Below are positions 1 through 11,181 of a DNA stretch of 64,000 nucleotides, piece after piece. Origin of the DNA: Pseudonocardia sp. EC080619-01. Its GTDB lineage: Bacteria; Actinomycetota; Actinomycetes; Mycobacteriales; Pseudonocardiaceae. Every line of letters starts with the position of its first letter. The stretch's first letter is position 1. A model generated the notes under the pieces. That model ran no database searches. It saw only the letters and a program-made list of their open reading frames with translations, and was not told the DNA's origin. Both the position numbers and the translations under genes were made by a program. The stretch spans positions 248,001 to 312,000 of the forward strand of contig NZ_CP012185.1 of NCBI RefSeq assembly GCF_001420995.1. The letters run 5' to 3'.

Positions 1-197
1 GCGATGTCCGCTCCGGACGGGACGGTGCGGCCGCCGCCGGTGACGCCGCACGGTGGCGGCGACTTCTTGCCGCGAGGCAGCGGGAACCCGCTGGTCCAGC
101 CGGCTCGGTAGAGGTCCCAGGCGGCGGTGGCGAAGCCCGGGACCGAGGCTGCGGTTCGAGCCGGCCTTCCGGCCGCGGGGGTGTCGACCGCGGTCAT
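1..197 (-). CDS. Bifunctional primase/polymerase (prim-pol) replication protein, N-terminal part, cut by window edge
   Basis: The reverse strand starts with ATG at 197, seven bases after a strong GGAGGA ribosome site (203-208), and stays open to the window edge for 65 codons. The peptide contains the block AAWDLYRAGW followed by FPLPRGKKSPPP and a GVTG turn. This spacing is typical of the N-terminus of actinobacterial prim-pol proteins, which prime and copy DNA for plasmids and integrative elements. The catalytic acidic residues would lie outside the window. The family call rests on a short stretch only. It is the first sign that the window begins inside a replicating mobile element. Confidence 0.6.
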   Translation of the reverse strand, partial: MTAVDTPAAGRPARTAASVPGFATAAWDLYRAGWTSGFPLPRGKKSPPPCGVTGGGRTVPSGADI

Positions 198-333
198 CGG
201 GTCTCCTCCGTGAAGTTCGTGGTGATGGTCAGAGACCGGGTCTTGCCCCCAGGCGAGACTCACAACGGACTCACAAGCGGTCGATCCTGACCTTGACGCA
301 GCCCCGCTCTGGGCAGACGCACAGGTCAGCGAT

Positions 334-377
334 GGAGCCGGAGGTCGGGATCGAACCGACGACCTACTGTTTACAAG
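334..377 (-). other. 3' half of a tRNA-Thr(TGT) gene, candidate attachment-site relic
   Basis: Read on the reverse strand, this carries an anticodon loop CTTGTAA (anticodon TGT), a variable region, a complete T arm (GTCGG TTCGATC CCGAC) and the acceptor 3' strand CTCCGGC followed by TCC. The sequence 5' of the anticodon loop does not complete the anticodon stem, and no GCCGGAG acceptor 5' strand is found, so it is not a whole tRNA. A 3' tRNA half running from the anticodon loop to the end is the usual footprint of site-specific integration by actinomycete elements. No second copy was seen in the window. Confidence 0.6.
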
Positions 378-936
378 GCTGTCCACGGCGGTAGCGCCGC
401 GCTGCGACTTGCCGGTCCATGCACACGGAGCGTTCCACCGGCGGATCGCTTGCCGCGGATTGCAAGAACATCGGTGTCATTCCGACCCAGGAGTGTGGAC
501 CCGATGACGGAGCTCGCTGCTGGTGAGCCCGTGGACCTCGAGGACTGTCACCGGCGGACGACGCCGCGACATCCTCAGGCCTTGGGCGGTGCGGCCCGGC
601 CGCAGGCGAGGGAGGACGCCAAGTACTGGGTGCACGTGCTCCCCGAGACCCGCAACCGCGGCCACGAGGACGGGCACGGTAGAGGTGGTCCGGGCGGGGT
701 CGGTGACTGCGCAGATGGGTGTACGTAGGCGGTGGCCACGCCTAGCCTGTTGGGCTACTCGGCAACTGGTGGTGGCCGGGTCGGATGGTCGGGAGCTGCG
801 GATGTGGCCGTGATCGGCGCGGTCCGGCTAACGACCTGCGATGTCCGCATCCGGAATGTCGCGGGCGGCGATGAGACCAGCGTCCGAGCCACCGGCCGAG
901 TAGGTGGTCAGCCGCAGATGCGGCAGGGGAGCGGTG
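378..936. other. Stretch without a recognisable gene
   Basis: About 560 bases between the tRNA half and the AraC regulator. Several short open frames exist on both strands (for example an ATG at 504 with 74 codons), but none has a recognisable motif or a convincing ribosome site. It may hold the remains of an element end. Confidence 0.4.
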
Positions 937-1914
937 ATGAAGATGAGCGTGGAAATCGAGCGGTCCTCGTTCACGTCGAAGTCCGCGGACGAGGCGTGGG
1001 ACGCGCTCTCCCGGATGTATACGCGGGCCCGGCCGCACACCTCCTCACCGGAGGCGGCACTCCGCGTCACCAGTGCGACGACCCCGGCTGTCGCGCTCGA
1101 CCGGGTATGGCTCCACTCCGCCGAGGGAGCCTTCTCGGAGAGCCCCGAGCAGGTGAACGTGATCAGCGTGCTCAGCGGGCGGATCAGTCTGGACTTCGGC
1201 CGGCACGGCTCGGTCGCCAATACGCCCGGCGACAGCTATCTGTACCTGCCCGACAGCCCGGCCCACCTGGAGTGGGACACCTTCAGCGCGCTGGCCGTCC
1301 GCCTGCCGCTGCGCCAGATGGCCCGCTCGGCTGCGGGACTGACCGGCTTGAGCCTCGACGCACTACGCTTCGCCTCCATGCGCCCGGTCTCAGCGGCGCA
1401 CGCACAGTTGTGGCTCCGCACCGTCAAGTTTGCCTGGCGAGAACTGACCGAACGGGACGGCTGCGCTGGAGAGTCCTTAGTACATCAGGAACTCGTGAAC
1501 CTGGTGACGACGACAGCGTTGTCGGTGTTCCCGAACACCGCCGCCGACGTGCTGGCCGACCGCCCAGCGCCGGGAACCTTGCGCGCCGAGCCCGCGGCGC
1601 TGCGCCGGGCAGTGGAGTTCATCGAGACCAACGCCCACCGCCCGATCGGCCTGGACGAGATCGGCGAGGCCGCCCGGATCGGTAGCCGCGGCCTGCAGCA
1701 CGCCTTCCGCCGACACCGTGACTGCACCCCGGTGGACTATCTCAGACAGGTCCGCATGGACCGTGCACACCGGGATCTGCAAGCCGCCGACCCGACCCGC
1801 GGCGACACGGTCGCCGAGATCGCCGCCCGCTGGGGCTTCGGCCACGCCGGCCGGTTCGCCGTGCAGTACCGACAGCGGTACGGCCAGTCGCCAGGCGCGA
1901 CCTTGCGAAACTGA
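937..1914 (+). CDS. AraC-family transcriptional regulator
   Basis: A 325-residue protein with the usual layout of AraC activators: an N-terminal cupin-like sensing domain (about residues 30-200, AraC_binding_2 type) and a C-terminal double helix-turn-helix (about residues 225-320). The C-terminus has the family hallmarks LDEIGEAARIGSRGLQHAFR, then PVDYLRQVRMDRA and GFGHAGRFAVQYRQRYGQSP. The ATG at 937 was preferred to a GTG at 904 because a GGGGAG site lies just before it and the upstream residues look non-coding. It stands alone, next to broken transposase sequence, so its target is unknown. Confidence 0.85.
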   Translation: MKMSVEIERSSFTSKSADEAWDALSRMYTRARPHTSSPEAALRVTSATTPAVALDRVWLHSAEGAFSESPEQVNVISVLSGRISLDFGRHGSVANTPGDSYLYLPDSPAHLEWDTFSALAVRLPLRQMARSAAGLTGLSLDALRFASMRPVSAAHAQLWLRTVKFAWRELTERDGCAGESLVHQELVNLVTTTALSVFPNTAADVLADRPAPGTLRAEPAALRRAVEFIETNAHRPIGLDEIGEAARIGSRGLQHAFRRHRDCTPVDYLRQVRMDRAHRDLQAADPTRGDTVAEIAARWGFGHAGRFAVQYRQRYGQSPGATLRN

Positions 1915-1970
1915 GAGGGACCACACGCAGAGATCATCGACGCGATCCACCCCGAGATCAGAACCGCGGC

Positions 1971-2160
1971 GTGGCCGACGTGAGCACCGTCGTCTGCGAC
2001 GGGCTCGAACGTCTCGCGGGCTCTATCACCACAGTGGCCACAGGCCCTGGTCCAGGCCTGCGTGCCGTACCTGATCCGCAACAGCTCCCACTACGCCAGC
2101 CTCCGCAACCGAGACCAGATGACCGGGCACCTGCGCCCGGGCCTCGGCACTGAGCAGGCC
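1971..2160 (+). pseudogene. IS256-family (Mutator-type) transposase fragment, frameshifted
   Basis: Frame one reads VADVSTVVCDGLERLAGSI, and after a one-base shift near 2034 the next frame reads WPQALVQACVPYLIRNS then HYASLRNRDQMTGHLRP. Together they match the central core of IS256 transposases (VCDGLKGLPE, then VQTCVVHLIRNS, then a tyrosine/serine block and LRPIYTA). Neither the N-terminal DDE half nor the C-terminus survives. It is a dead relic that marks an old insertion beside the AraC gene. Confidence 0.7.
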
Positions 2161-2183
2161 CATCATCGCGGTGTCCGATGTCG

Positions 2184-2702
2184 TCAGCGCCACCTGCGCG
2201 AGCTGAATGATCGCCAGCGGGACGCGAGCACGGCGAGCACGGCAAGCGCGCGGCTGTCTCGACCAAACGAGGCCATCGACCTGCATAGCATCAGGAGAGC
2301 ACCCCAAAGGTGTCGACGCGTCGCAACACAGGCCTCGGAGCGCGGAGCGAGAAGATCCGTGACCCGCCTCCAGTCGTCGTCGAGAACGGTGCCCATGTAC
2401 GGCACATCGCCATCGTTGACGAACGCCGCCATCGTGGCACCGGCGGGCAGGCTCGCGAGGCGGAACAGCGCCTCATACACCACGTCGCTGGAAGAGCCGT
2501 CGATCAGTCGGCCGCGGTGGCGCGCCACCGTTCGTCGCGTGGTGATGCGGGCGTACTGGTCGGAGACCTTGACCCCTTCGTCGCTCATGTCGAATTCCAC
2601 CAACTCGCCGATCTCGGCCCCTCTGAGTTCCCGGTACCGGACTGGCAATAGCACGAGCGACTGGAGCAAGGTCGATGCGGGCGGATGGCCTGGGGGCAAC
2701 AT
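2184..2702 (-). CDS. Hypothetical protein, doubtful
   Basis: A 172-codon open frame whose middle (about residues 35-120) has reasonable codon use and mixed secondary structure, with pieces such as FDMSDEGVKVSDQY and YMGTVLDDDWRRVTDLLA. No family was recognised. There is no clear ribosome site, and the last 30 residues are Arg/Ser rich, as expected of out-of-frame reading. It lies between transposase debris and a broken siderophore gene, so it may be another remnant. Confidence 0.25.
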   Translation of the reverse strand: MLPPGHPPASTLLQSLVLLPVRYRELRGAEIGELVEFDMSDEGVKVSDQYARITTRRTVARHRGRLIDGSSSDVVYEALFRLASLPAGATMAAFVNDGDVPYMGTVLDDDWRRVTDLLAPRSEACVATRRHLWGALLMLCRSMASFGRDSRALAVLAVLASRWRSFSSRRWR

Positions 2703-3142
2703 CGCGAGACAGGACCTGTCTCGGACACCAGGGGCCTCCGCCCAAGTTGCCCAGAACGGTCAGGTGAGCCCACGTTGATCGCCGACGTGCACTTTCCGGA
2801 GGGAAGGTCGAGCATGGTCAGCGCAGCGGCCGTCGCGCGTCGACGTAGGTAGCAGGTTCATGGCCTGACTCCGATTCCCCGCTGGGAGGGCGGATCCAAG
2901 GGCGATGCCATTCGACTGTCTCGGCTGCCACTGCGTTCCGATACCATATATTCTAGTAGTCGGAAGCACCCAAAAGTAGGGATTGGCGCGCGACTCGGAC
3001 CACCTGGCGGAGACTCGAAGCGATCTCAGGTAAGTCGGTCCCGGTCGAATTGGGACAGATGCGGGCTACCGGGCTGGGTTAGGCGCGCCTTGCTTCTAGT
3101 TCCGGGCGTCCGGGACGCTGAACCCTGCGAGGTGCGAGACTC
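2703..3142. other. Intergenic stretch, no gene seen
   Basis: About 440 bases of lower GC than the surroundings, including an AT-rich tract near 2940-2975 that could hold promoter elements for the lipoprotein gene downstream. No open frame of interest. Confidence 0.4.
3077..3093 (+). promoter_or_regulatory. Possible DtxR/IdeR-type iron box
   Basis: GGTTAGGCGCGCCTTGC lies about 50 bases upstream of the siderophore-binding lipoprotein start. Its left half fits the iron-box consensus (TTAGGTTAGGCTAACCTAA) well; the right half fits poorly. The context is right but the match is partial. Confidence 0.25.
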
Positions 3143-3790
3143 ATGTTTGACAGTTCCGTTCGGGAGAAGGCCGCTCGCGACACCGCCCCCTCCGCAACGA
3201 GCTACACCGTCGGCCGACGTAACTTCCTCGCCCTCCCCGGCGCCGCTGGACTGGCGACCGGTGCCGCCGGATGCGGCGGGTCGGGGCCGTCGACAGCGGA
3301 CACCAGCCCAGTGCCTGCTGATGCCGGTTATCCCATGACAGTCGACGGGATCGAAGGGCCGGTCACGATTCCGACCACCCCGAGCCGTGTGGTGTCGGTA
3401 GGCAACTACCGCGACACAGACGCGGCCGTGGCTCTGGGGGTTGTTCCGCTGTTGCCCCCTGATCTAGGCCGTTTCATCCAAGGTGGGATCTCGCCGTGGG
3501 TACTGGCCGCAGTGCCCGGGGATCCGCCGGACCTGATCCAGGTAGCTGCTCGCCCGGAGTCGCTCGCCACCCTCGACGCCGACGTCCTGATCCTCACATT
3601 CAACAGCCCGGAGGCCCGGACCCGGCTGGAAGCCGACGAGATGTTCCAGCGGATTCCGGCGGTCCAGCGTGGCTCCTACGTCGCGCTCGACCTCACAACT
3701 GCAATCGCGATCGGATTCCCGTCCGCGCTGAGCATCCCGTACGCACTGGACCAATCACTTCCCCAGATCGCAGCGGCACTCGGCGCTTGA
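3143..3790 (+). pseudogene. FecB-like siderophore-binding lipoprotein with a central deletion
   Basis: 215 residues against about 310-340 for the family of Fe-siderophore periplasmic binding proteins. The N-terminus has a twin-arginine motif (GRRNFL, about residues 28-33) and a lipobox TGAAGC near residue 48, so it was a Tat-exported lipoprotein. The first lobe runs to about residue 150 (SRVVSVGNYRDTDAAVALG, then LDADVLILTFNS). The text then jumps directly to the last part of the family (RLEADEMFQRIPAVQRGSYV, then ALSIPYALDQSLP). About 100 residues of the inter-lobe helix and second lobe are missing without a frameshift. A ligand cleft could hardly form, so it is probably non-functional. Confidence 0.7.
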
Positions 3791-4936
3791 CTCGGCGGGT
3801 GTGCATTCGCCTGGGGGCAACAGTCGTGGACCGACACCCCCAGCAGCGCACGCCCCGTCTCGTATCCGTCGGCGACAACGAAGTCGACCGCACCCAACAT
3901 CAGTGAGTTACGACCCAGAGTAGGCCGCGACACAGCAGGGCGGTCCTACGCCCTGCCTTCACGCGGCTCGCCCGACTACCTCCCGGAGAGGGGCTCAGCA
4001 GTGCCGGTGCCCGACGACCGCGTGAACCGGCTCCCCCCGAGGGCATTGCTGACGATATCGCTGTTGGTGGCGTCCTCGTTTGTGATGGTTCTGAACGAGA
4101 CGACCATGACAGTCGCGCTACCGGTCGTCGTCGAGGACCTCGACCTCACGGTCACGACAGCACAGTGGCTCTCGAGCGGGTTCCTGCTCACGTTGGCCGT
4201 CGTGGTACCCACCACCGGATTTCTACTGCAGCGCTTCACCCCCCCGGCGGGTCTATATGTCGGCGATGGCGCTGTTCTGCGGCGGAACACTGATGTGCGC
4301 ACTCGCGCCTGGGTTTACGCTGCTGCTTGCCGGGCGGGTGGTCCAAGCCTCCGGAACCGCGATCATGGTCCCACTGCTGATGACCAGCATCCTCACCCTC
4401 GTTCCCGCCGGTCGACGGGGACAGGTCATGGGGACGATGACAGTCGTCCAAGCCGTCGCACCCGCTGTCGGTCCCGCGGCCGCCGGTGCGGTGCTGACAG
4501 TGTTGGACTGGCGGTGGATGTTCTGGCTGGTACTTCCAGTCGGGGGCACCGTCCTCATCGTGGGGATGCGCTGGCTACGAGTCGAGGCGACGACCACTCG
4601 CGTGCGACTGGACGTCGCATCCGTCCTACTCACCGGAGGTGCCTTCTCCACATTGGTCTACGGCATCACCCGACTCGCGGAACCCGGCCCGGCGCACTCC
4701 GCCGCGACGGGTGAGGTCCCGGCGTGGGGGTGGGTGATGACCGGCACCCTGCTGCTCACGATCTTCGTGCGGAGGCAGGTCCGGCTCCGCCGCCGCGGCT
4801 CGCCACTGAGCCTTTGCCAACCTGCTGGACGGTCAGGTCAGAGCGGGTGCGGCGTGGCGTGACCTCGAATGGTGTCCGGGGACGGGCTGTGGTGTCGGTC
4901 GGTGGACGACCTGACGTGTCGTTGGCCCGGACGGGA

Positions 4937-5700
4937 TCATGACACAGCTGCCGGGACGGCGGACAGCGCTCGGTCCTTGAGCCGGTAGCTGGGCCCGTTG
5001 ATGGCGACGACGTCGCAGTGGTGCAGGAGCCGGTCGAGGATCGCGGTGGCGATGACCTCGTCGGTGAACACCTGGCCCCATTCGGAGAAGGTCTTGTTGC
5101 TGGTGAGGATGATCGAGCCGCGTTCGTAGCGGCGGCTGATCAGCTGAAACACCATGTTCGCTGCGGCCCGGTCGCAGGGCAGGTAACCGACCTCGTCGAG
5201 GACGAGCACCGAGGGCCGTAGGTAGGTCTGGAGCTTGCGGGCGAACCGGCCGGCGGCTTCGGCGGCTCGCAGTTGGCGGACGCAGTCATCGAGGCTGGTG
5301 TAGTAGATCGAGTGCCCGGCCTGGCAGGCGGCGACGGCGAGCGCGACGGCGATGTGGGTCTTCCCGGTGCCGGGCGGCCCGAGCAGGGCAATGTTGCCGC
5401 GGGCCTCGACGAACGCCAGAGCGGCGAGATCGCGGATCTTGCGGACGTCGAGATCAGGCTGGAAGGCGAAGTCGAACTCGTCGAGGGTCTTGTGGTGGGG
5501 CAGCCCGGACAGCTTGAGCGCGGTGCGGAACCGGCGTCCTTCGCGCAGGCCGAGTTCCTCACCGAGGACGGTGTCGATGAACTCGCGGTAACCCATGGAG
5601 TCGGCCTCGGCGCGTCCGACGAGCAGTTCGAGGTTCTCGGCCAGGTGCGGCAGCCCGAGACGGGTGGCGTGCGCGGTGATCCTGCCGGTGATCAGCTCAC

Positions 5701-5704
<4 letters not shown>
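4937..5704 (-). CDS. istB: IS21-family helper ATPase IstB
   Basis: 255 residues, normal for IstB, the AAA+ partner that helps the IstA transposase capture its target. A Walker A motif GPPGTGKTH sits near residue 110, a Walker B LVLDEVGYLP near residue 170, and a sensor-like ILTSNKTFSEWG near residue 200. The C-terminus AILDRLLHHCDVVAINGPSYRLKDR is the classic family ending. The start overlaps the last four bases of istA, so translation is coupled. Confidence 0.95.
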
Positions 5705-7188
<1,484 letters not shown>

Positions 7189-7364
7189 CCATGCCTCCAC
7201 AGGCAGGATCACGGGTGACCACCCTCCGGGTTTCGTCTGCTTGGCGGCTGACAAGCCCGGAGGGTGGTCCCTCCCTGAGCCGATCTTGGATCCGACGCGC
7301 CGGACCAACGACAGATCAGCTCGTACCTACAGCGACATCAGAGCCCGTACGCGGACAAATGGGT

Positions 7365-7419
7365 GAAGCTCCTGGTAGACGGGCGATTGACTAGATCAGA
7401 CCGCCTGGCCAGGAGCTTC
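7365..7419. promoter_or_regulatory. Inverted repeat before the IS5 transposase start
   Basis: GAAGCTCCTGG (7365-7375) and its exact complement CCAGGAGCTTC (7409-7419) flank a 33-base spacer directly upstream of the ATG/GTG start region at 7420-7422. In an mRNA starting to the left, this hairpin would bury the GGAG ribosome site, a known way for insertion sequences to limit read-through expression. The repeat is seen directly; the function is inferred. Confidence 0.45.
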
Positions 7420-7421
7420 AT

Positions 7422-8220
7422 GTGCTGTCCTACCCGTCCGCGATGACCGTGTCCAGCCGCGCCCTCGGCGTGCTCTCGGATGCGCTGCGATCACACCGTG
7501 TCCGGCGCTCGACGCGGTGGCGGAAGCTCTCCGCGGGCCGCCAGGCCCTGCTCGTGGTCGCCTACCTGCGCAAGGGTGAGACCTACGCCGACCTGGCCTG
7601 CGGATTCCAGATCGGCACCTCCACGGTGTACCGCTACATCCCGCGAGGCTCTCGACCTGCTCGCCGCGATGGCGCCGACCCTGGCCCAGGCGATCGAGGT
7701 GGCCGCGCGGAAGGCGTTCGTGGTCCTCGACGGCACCCTGCTGCGCATCGACCGGGTCGCGATGGCGTCCGGGCGCGATCGAGCGTCCTACTCCGGCAAG
7801 CACAAGTGTCACGGGGTGAACGTGCAGGTCATCGCCGACCCGGCCAGTCGGCTGGTGTGGATCTCGCCGGCGTTGCCCGGCGCCCGCCACGACATGGGCG
7901 CCGCCCGCGAGCACGGGATCATCGACGCCCTGAACGAAGCGGGGGTGCGCGCTGTCGCCGACACCGCATATCAGGGTGGCGGTGCGGCGATCCGGGTCCC
8001 GCAACGGCGTCGGCGGCTCGATCCCGACATCGGCCGTTACCGGCGGCTCTCGGACAGCCAGAAGGAGGTCAACGCCGCGCACGCCCGCCGTCGCGGGCCT
8101 GGCGAGCGGGTCAATGCCGAGCTGAAGAACTGGCGGATCCTGCGCAAGATCCGCCCCTGCCCGAGCCGGGCTTCCGAGCTCGTCGCCGCAGTTCAGACCC
8201 TCATGATCGCCAGCACTTGA
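7422..8220 (+). pseudogene. IS5-family transposase with one frameshift
   Basis: The first frame (from GTG 7422) carries the N-terminal helix-turn-helix region ending GTSTVYRYI. Near 7640-7650, at CATCCCGCG, reading must shift one base to continue with REALDLLAAMAPTLAQ, then the DDE core: VVLDGTLLRIDRV, YSGKHKCHGVNVQV, VADTAYQGGG and QKEVNAAHARRRGPGERVN. It ends MIAST at 8220. One extra C explains the break. It could be a programmed slip, since some IS5 relatives use two frames, but a simple indel is as likely. The product would cut and join the ends at 4808 and 8238. Confidence 0.8.
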
Positions 8221-8866
8221 TCAGGTTGGCAAAGGCTCACTGCTCGACCTGCGACCACTCGCAATCCGCACCTACACGACCCCCCTTGTTCTGGCCTGCG
8301 TCAGCTACCTCGCTCTGTTCAGCGCAGTGATCGTGTTGCCCTTCTATGTCCAGCAGGTACTCGATCACAACCCGTTCGTCGCCGGCCTGGCGGTGCTTCC
8401 CGGCGGGATCGTGATGGGTCTGCTCAGTCCAGCAGTCGGCCGTGCCTACGACCGACTTGGTGTCCGCGCGTTGGTACTTCCCGCGTCTATCGTGGTCTGT
8501 CTGAGTCTGTGGGCCTTCGCCGCACTCGGAGCGAACTCCCCAGTCGGACTTGTCGTGGCACTGCATGTGATGCTGTCAGTCGGCCTAGCTATGAACTTCA
8601 CTCCTCTGGTGACCGACGCACTCAGCGCACTTCCGCAGGTGATGCACTCGCACGGCAGCGCGATTCTCACCACCGCCCAGCAGGTCGCTGGAGCCGCCGG
8701 AGCGGCCCTGTTCGTCACGGTCATGACCCTCTGGTCCGACCATCCCGACGGCGTCGTTGACGCCGGAGGGGTCGAGGCCGCGTTCGTCGTCGCGACGGCG
8801 ATCTCCACAGCAGTTCTCGCAGGTTCGCTTCTACTGCGATTCCCCGTCCAGAGGGCCGGAGAATGA

Positions 8867-10104
8867 AGCCGACGGATCAGGCCCCATCTCGCGGACGTAG
8901 CGGAATCGTGAACGGCTGTCACGATGACTATGCTCCTTGCGGTCGAACGCAGCGTCCGATGCAACAAGATCGCTACCTGGGCGGCACCATCACCCATTAC
9001 GGTGATAGCGAGCTGAACTGCGGGAACGAACCCGAGTCAGAGGCCACCTGCAAGAAATGGAGGTGTCCGTCCTATCTGGCCCAGGCCGAACCCGTCGTTG
9101 AATCGTGCTGTCGACGGCCACAGCTCGACGCGATCCGATAACCATCGATACTGTGTCCTCATGTCGCTGCGCTGCGACCCCGGCCCGTCCTCGATCGCCT
9201 GACTTCGGTGACGACATCCACGGAACTGATCAAGAAGCGTGGCCAAGGCCAGCCCCTGGTGCGGAGAGGCGACTTGATCGGTCCAGCTCTCAGTCCTGCC
9301 GGGTCCCTGTGGAGCGACCGCGTTCAGTCTGACCGAGTTCGCACCCCACAATTCCGCGTCGGCAGACCCTAGCTAGATCCCACCGACAGGAATTGCATAC
9401 CATGGGCCAAAGAATCAGCGCAATGCGCAACACGCGGGGAAGTCGCGGGACGCCCGGGCCGTATCGACGATCTCTGCAGCTCGACCGTGACGCTCGATCC
9501 TGATTGCCGCCTATCCCTGACCAGGTGTTACGCAGGGCCGAACACGAACGCCGAGTCAAGCGGGTATCGGCAATCAGCACGGCGGCGACCTCCCGGCGTA
9601 CGGAGCGCCTGAACCTGCCCCCTCGCCGAGGGCTATAGAAGAAGCACAGCACCCAGTACGAGTAACGCGAGACATCGTGCGAGCAGTAGACAAGTGTGAT
9701 GGCTACGAATATGCGGCCGTCAGGCTTCCACCAGGGGCGCAGCTTCGCCGGCAGCGATCAACCTGTCATTCATTCTCTGCCTCTGAAGACAGAGGGCGCT
9801 CGAAATCGCGCCGCGAACAGCGCAAGACGCTTCGGCGCAAGCTCCTGTCAACTTACAAATCGCAATTCGCTTGCCACTGAGAAGCCCTGCTCGCGACAGA
9901 TCGGATACCCGAGTGACGACTCAGATCCTGGTCGTCGCTCCACAGTGTCGAAGCCGCGCGCTTCAGTTCGCGCCTCCGACTGATCTTCACCAGTCCTCCG
10001 CGCATCGCCGAGACGACGGAGGCGGAGACGGGGACCAAGACGAGGACCGAGACGAGGACGGGCGAGAAGATTATCTTCCTCACGATAGCGAGGATAGGGT
10101 TGGC
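8867..10104. other. 1.2-kb stretch without a convincing gene
   Basis: Several unrelated short frames overlap on both strands, GC content falls in places (for example 9600-9880), and no protein motif, tRNA or strong ribosome site was seen. An imperfect inverted repeat TATCTTCCTC / GAGGATAG (about 10074-10096) lies just before the sbnB start and may be part of its control region. The stretch probably joins decayed sequence to the siderophore locus. Confidence 0.4.
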
Positions 10105-11172
10105 ATGCCGCCGCGCGAACGAGACAATTTCTTCGTGACTGAAACACTGGAACCGCCACTGCGCATTCTGCGACGTAACGATGTCCGTCGAGCTGCTGGT
10201 GAGATTGACCCTGTCGCTGTGGTGCGGCAGACACTCATGCATCACGCGGCGGGCGAGACGACCCTGCCCGACGAGGCGTACCTGCCCTGGCACACCGAGG
10301 CCGGTGCGTTCGCGCGCAGTCTCGCGCTGCCCGGTGCCGTCTGGGGCGAACGGCCCGCCGTCGGCCTCAAGATGATCAACTCGAGCCTGGAGAATCCCGG
10401 CCGAGGCCTGCCCCGCGCCCAAGGCCTGACGTTCCTGTTTGATCCGGACACCGCCCGCCCGGTGGCGATGATGGAGGCGGCCTGGCTGTCGGCCACCCGC
10501 ACCGCCGCGTACACGATCCTCTCGGTGCGCCTGCTGGCCGCTCCCGGGATCGAGCGGATCGCGGTGCTGGGCTCCGGGGCGCTCGCCGACGCCCATCTCG
10601 AGATGCTCGCCACGGAGCTGCCCGGCGCCGAGGTGGTGCTCCACGACCTCGACCCCGCACGTGCGGCGGCGCTGGCGACGGCACACGACGGCCCGCTCCG
10701 GACGAGCTCGGCCTCCGACGCGCGCGCCGCCGTCGAGGGTGCCGGTCTGGTCGTGTGCACCACGACGACCACCACCGGCTACATCGCCCACGACTGGCTC
10801 GCCCCGGGCGCCCTCGTCGCCCACGTCTCCCTCGACGACGTGCTCCCCGAGGTCGTCGCGCGGGCCGACCTGCTCGTCGTCGACGACTGGGACCTCGTCG
10901 CCGCCGACGACCGGCGGATCGTCGGGCGGCTCTACCGTTCCGGGGAGGTGACCGGCCCGGACGGTCAGCACGTCACCGGCGACCCGGCGTCCGGGCGGCG
11001 GGTCGACGCCGGCATGGCGGACGTCGTCTCGGGGCGGCACCCGGGCCGCGCCGGCGCGGACGACATCGTGCTGTCCAACCCGTTCGGGATGGGGGTGCTC
11101 GACGTCGCGCTGGCCGGAGCGGTCCGTGCCGTCGCCGAGCGAGACGGGATCGGGACCGTCCTGCAGATGTGA
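10105..11172 (+). CDS. sbnB: SbnB-like N-(2-amino-2-carboxyethyl)-L-glutamate dehydrogenase
   Basis: A 355-residue member of the ornithine cyclodeaminase / mu-crystallin family. In staphyloferrin B assembly SbnB oxidises ACEGA, made by SbnA, to L-2,3-diaminopropionate plus 2-oxoglutarate, supplying two building blocks. A nucleotide-binding motif AVLGSGALADAHLEML lies near residue 155, and substrate-side segments VGLKMINSSLENP (about 90) and SATRTAAY (about 130) are typical. The ATG at 10105 is chosen because upstream sequence is non-coding; its ribosome site is weak. It points towards sbnH and is the only sbn gene on this strand. The start could lie slightly downstream. Confidence 0.85.
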   Translation: MPPRERDNFFVTETLEPPLRILRRNDVRRAAGEIDPVAVVRQTLMHHAAGETTLPDEAYLPWHTEAGAFARSLALPGAVWGERPAVGLKMINSSLENPGRGLPRAQGLTFLFDPDTARPVAMMEAAWLSATRTAAYTILSVRLLAAPGIERIAVLGSGALADAHLEMLATELPGAEVVLHDLDPARAAALATAHDGPLRTSSASDARAAVEGAGLVVCTTTTTTGYIAHDWLAPGALVAHVSLDDVLPEVVARADLLVVDDWDLVAADDRRIVGRLYRSGEVTGPDGQHVTGDPASGRRVDAGMADVVSGRHPGRAGADDIVLSNPFGMGVLDVALAGAVRAVAERDGIGTVLQM

Positions 11173-11181
11173 TGCCGCGGC

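Noticed and set aside
2062..2778. A 238-codon gene on the + strand
   Set aside because: Its first 35 residues are the second part of the IS256 transposase relic; the rest is Arg/Ser/Thr-rich and antisense to a slightly better frame.
7422..8220. Programmed ribosomal frameshift in the IS5 transposase
   Set aside because: No classical slippery heptamer such as A6G is visible at the shift, only a C run, and similar one-base breaks occur in unrelated genes of the window.
9871..10104. N-terminal extension of sbnB by 78 codons
   Set aside because: The extension is rich in Arg, Asp and Ser without family similarity and overlaps AT-rich non-coding sequence; the family begins near residue 1 of the 10105 start.
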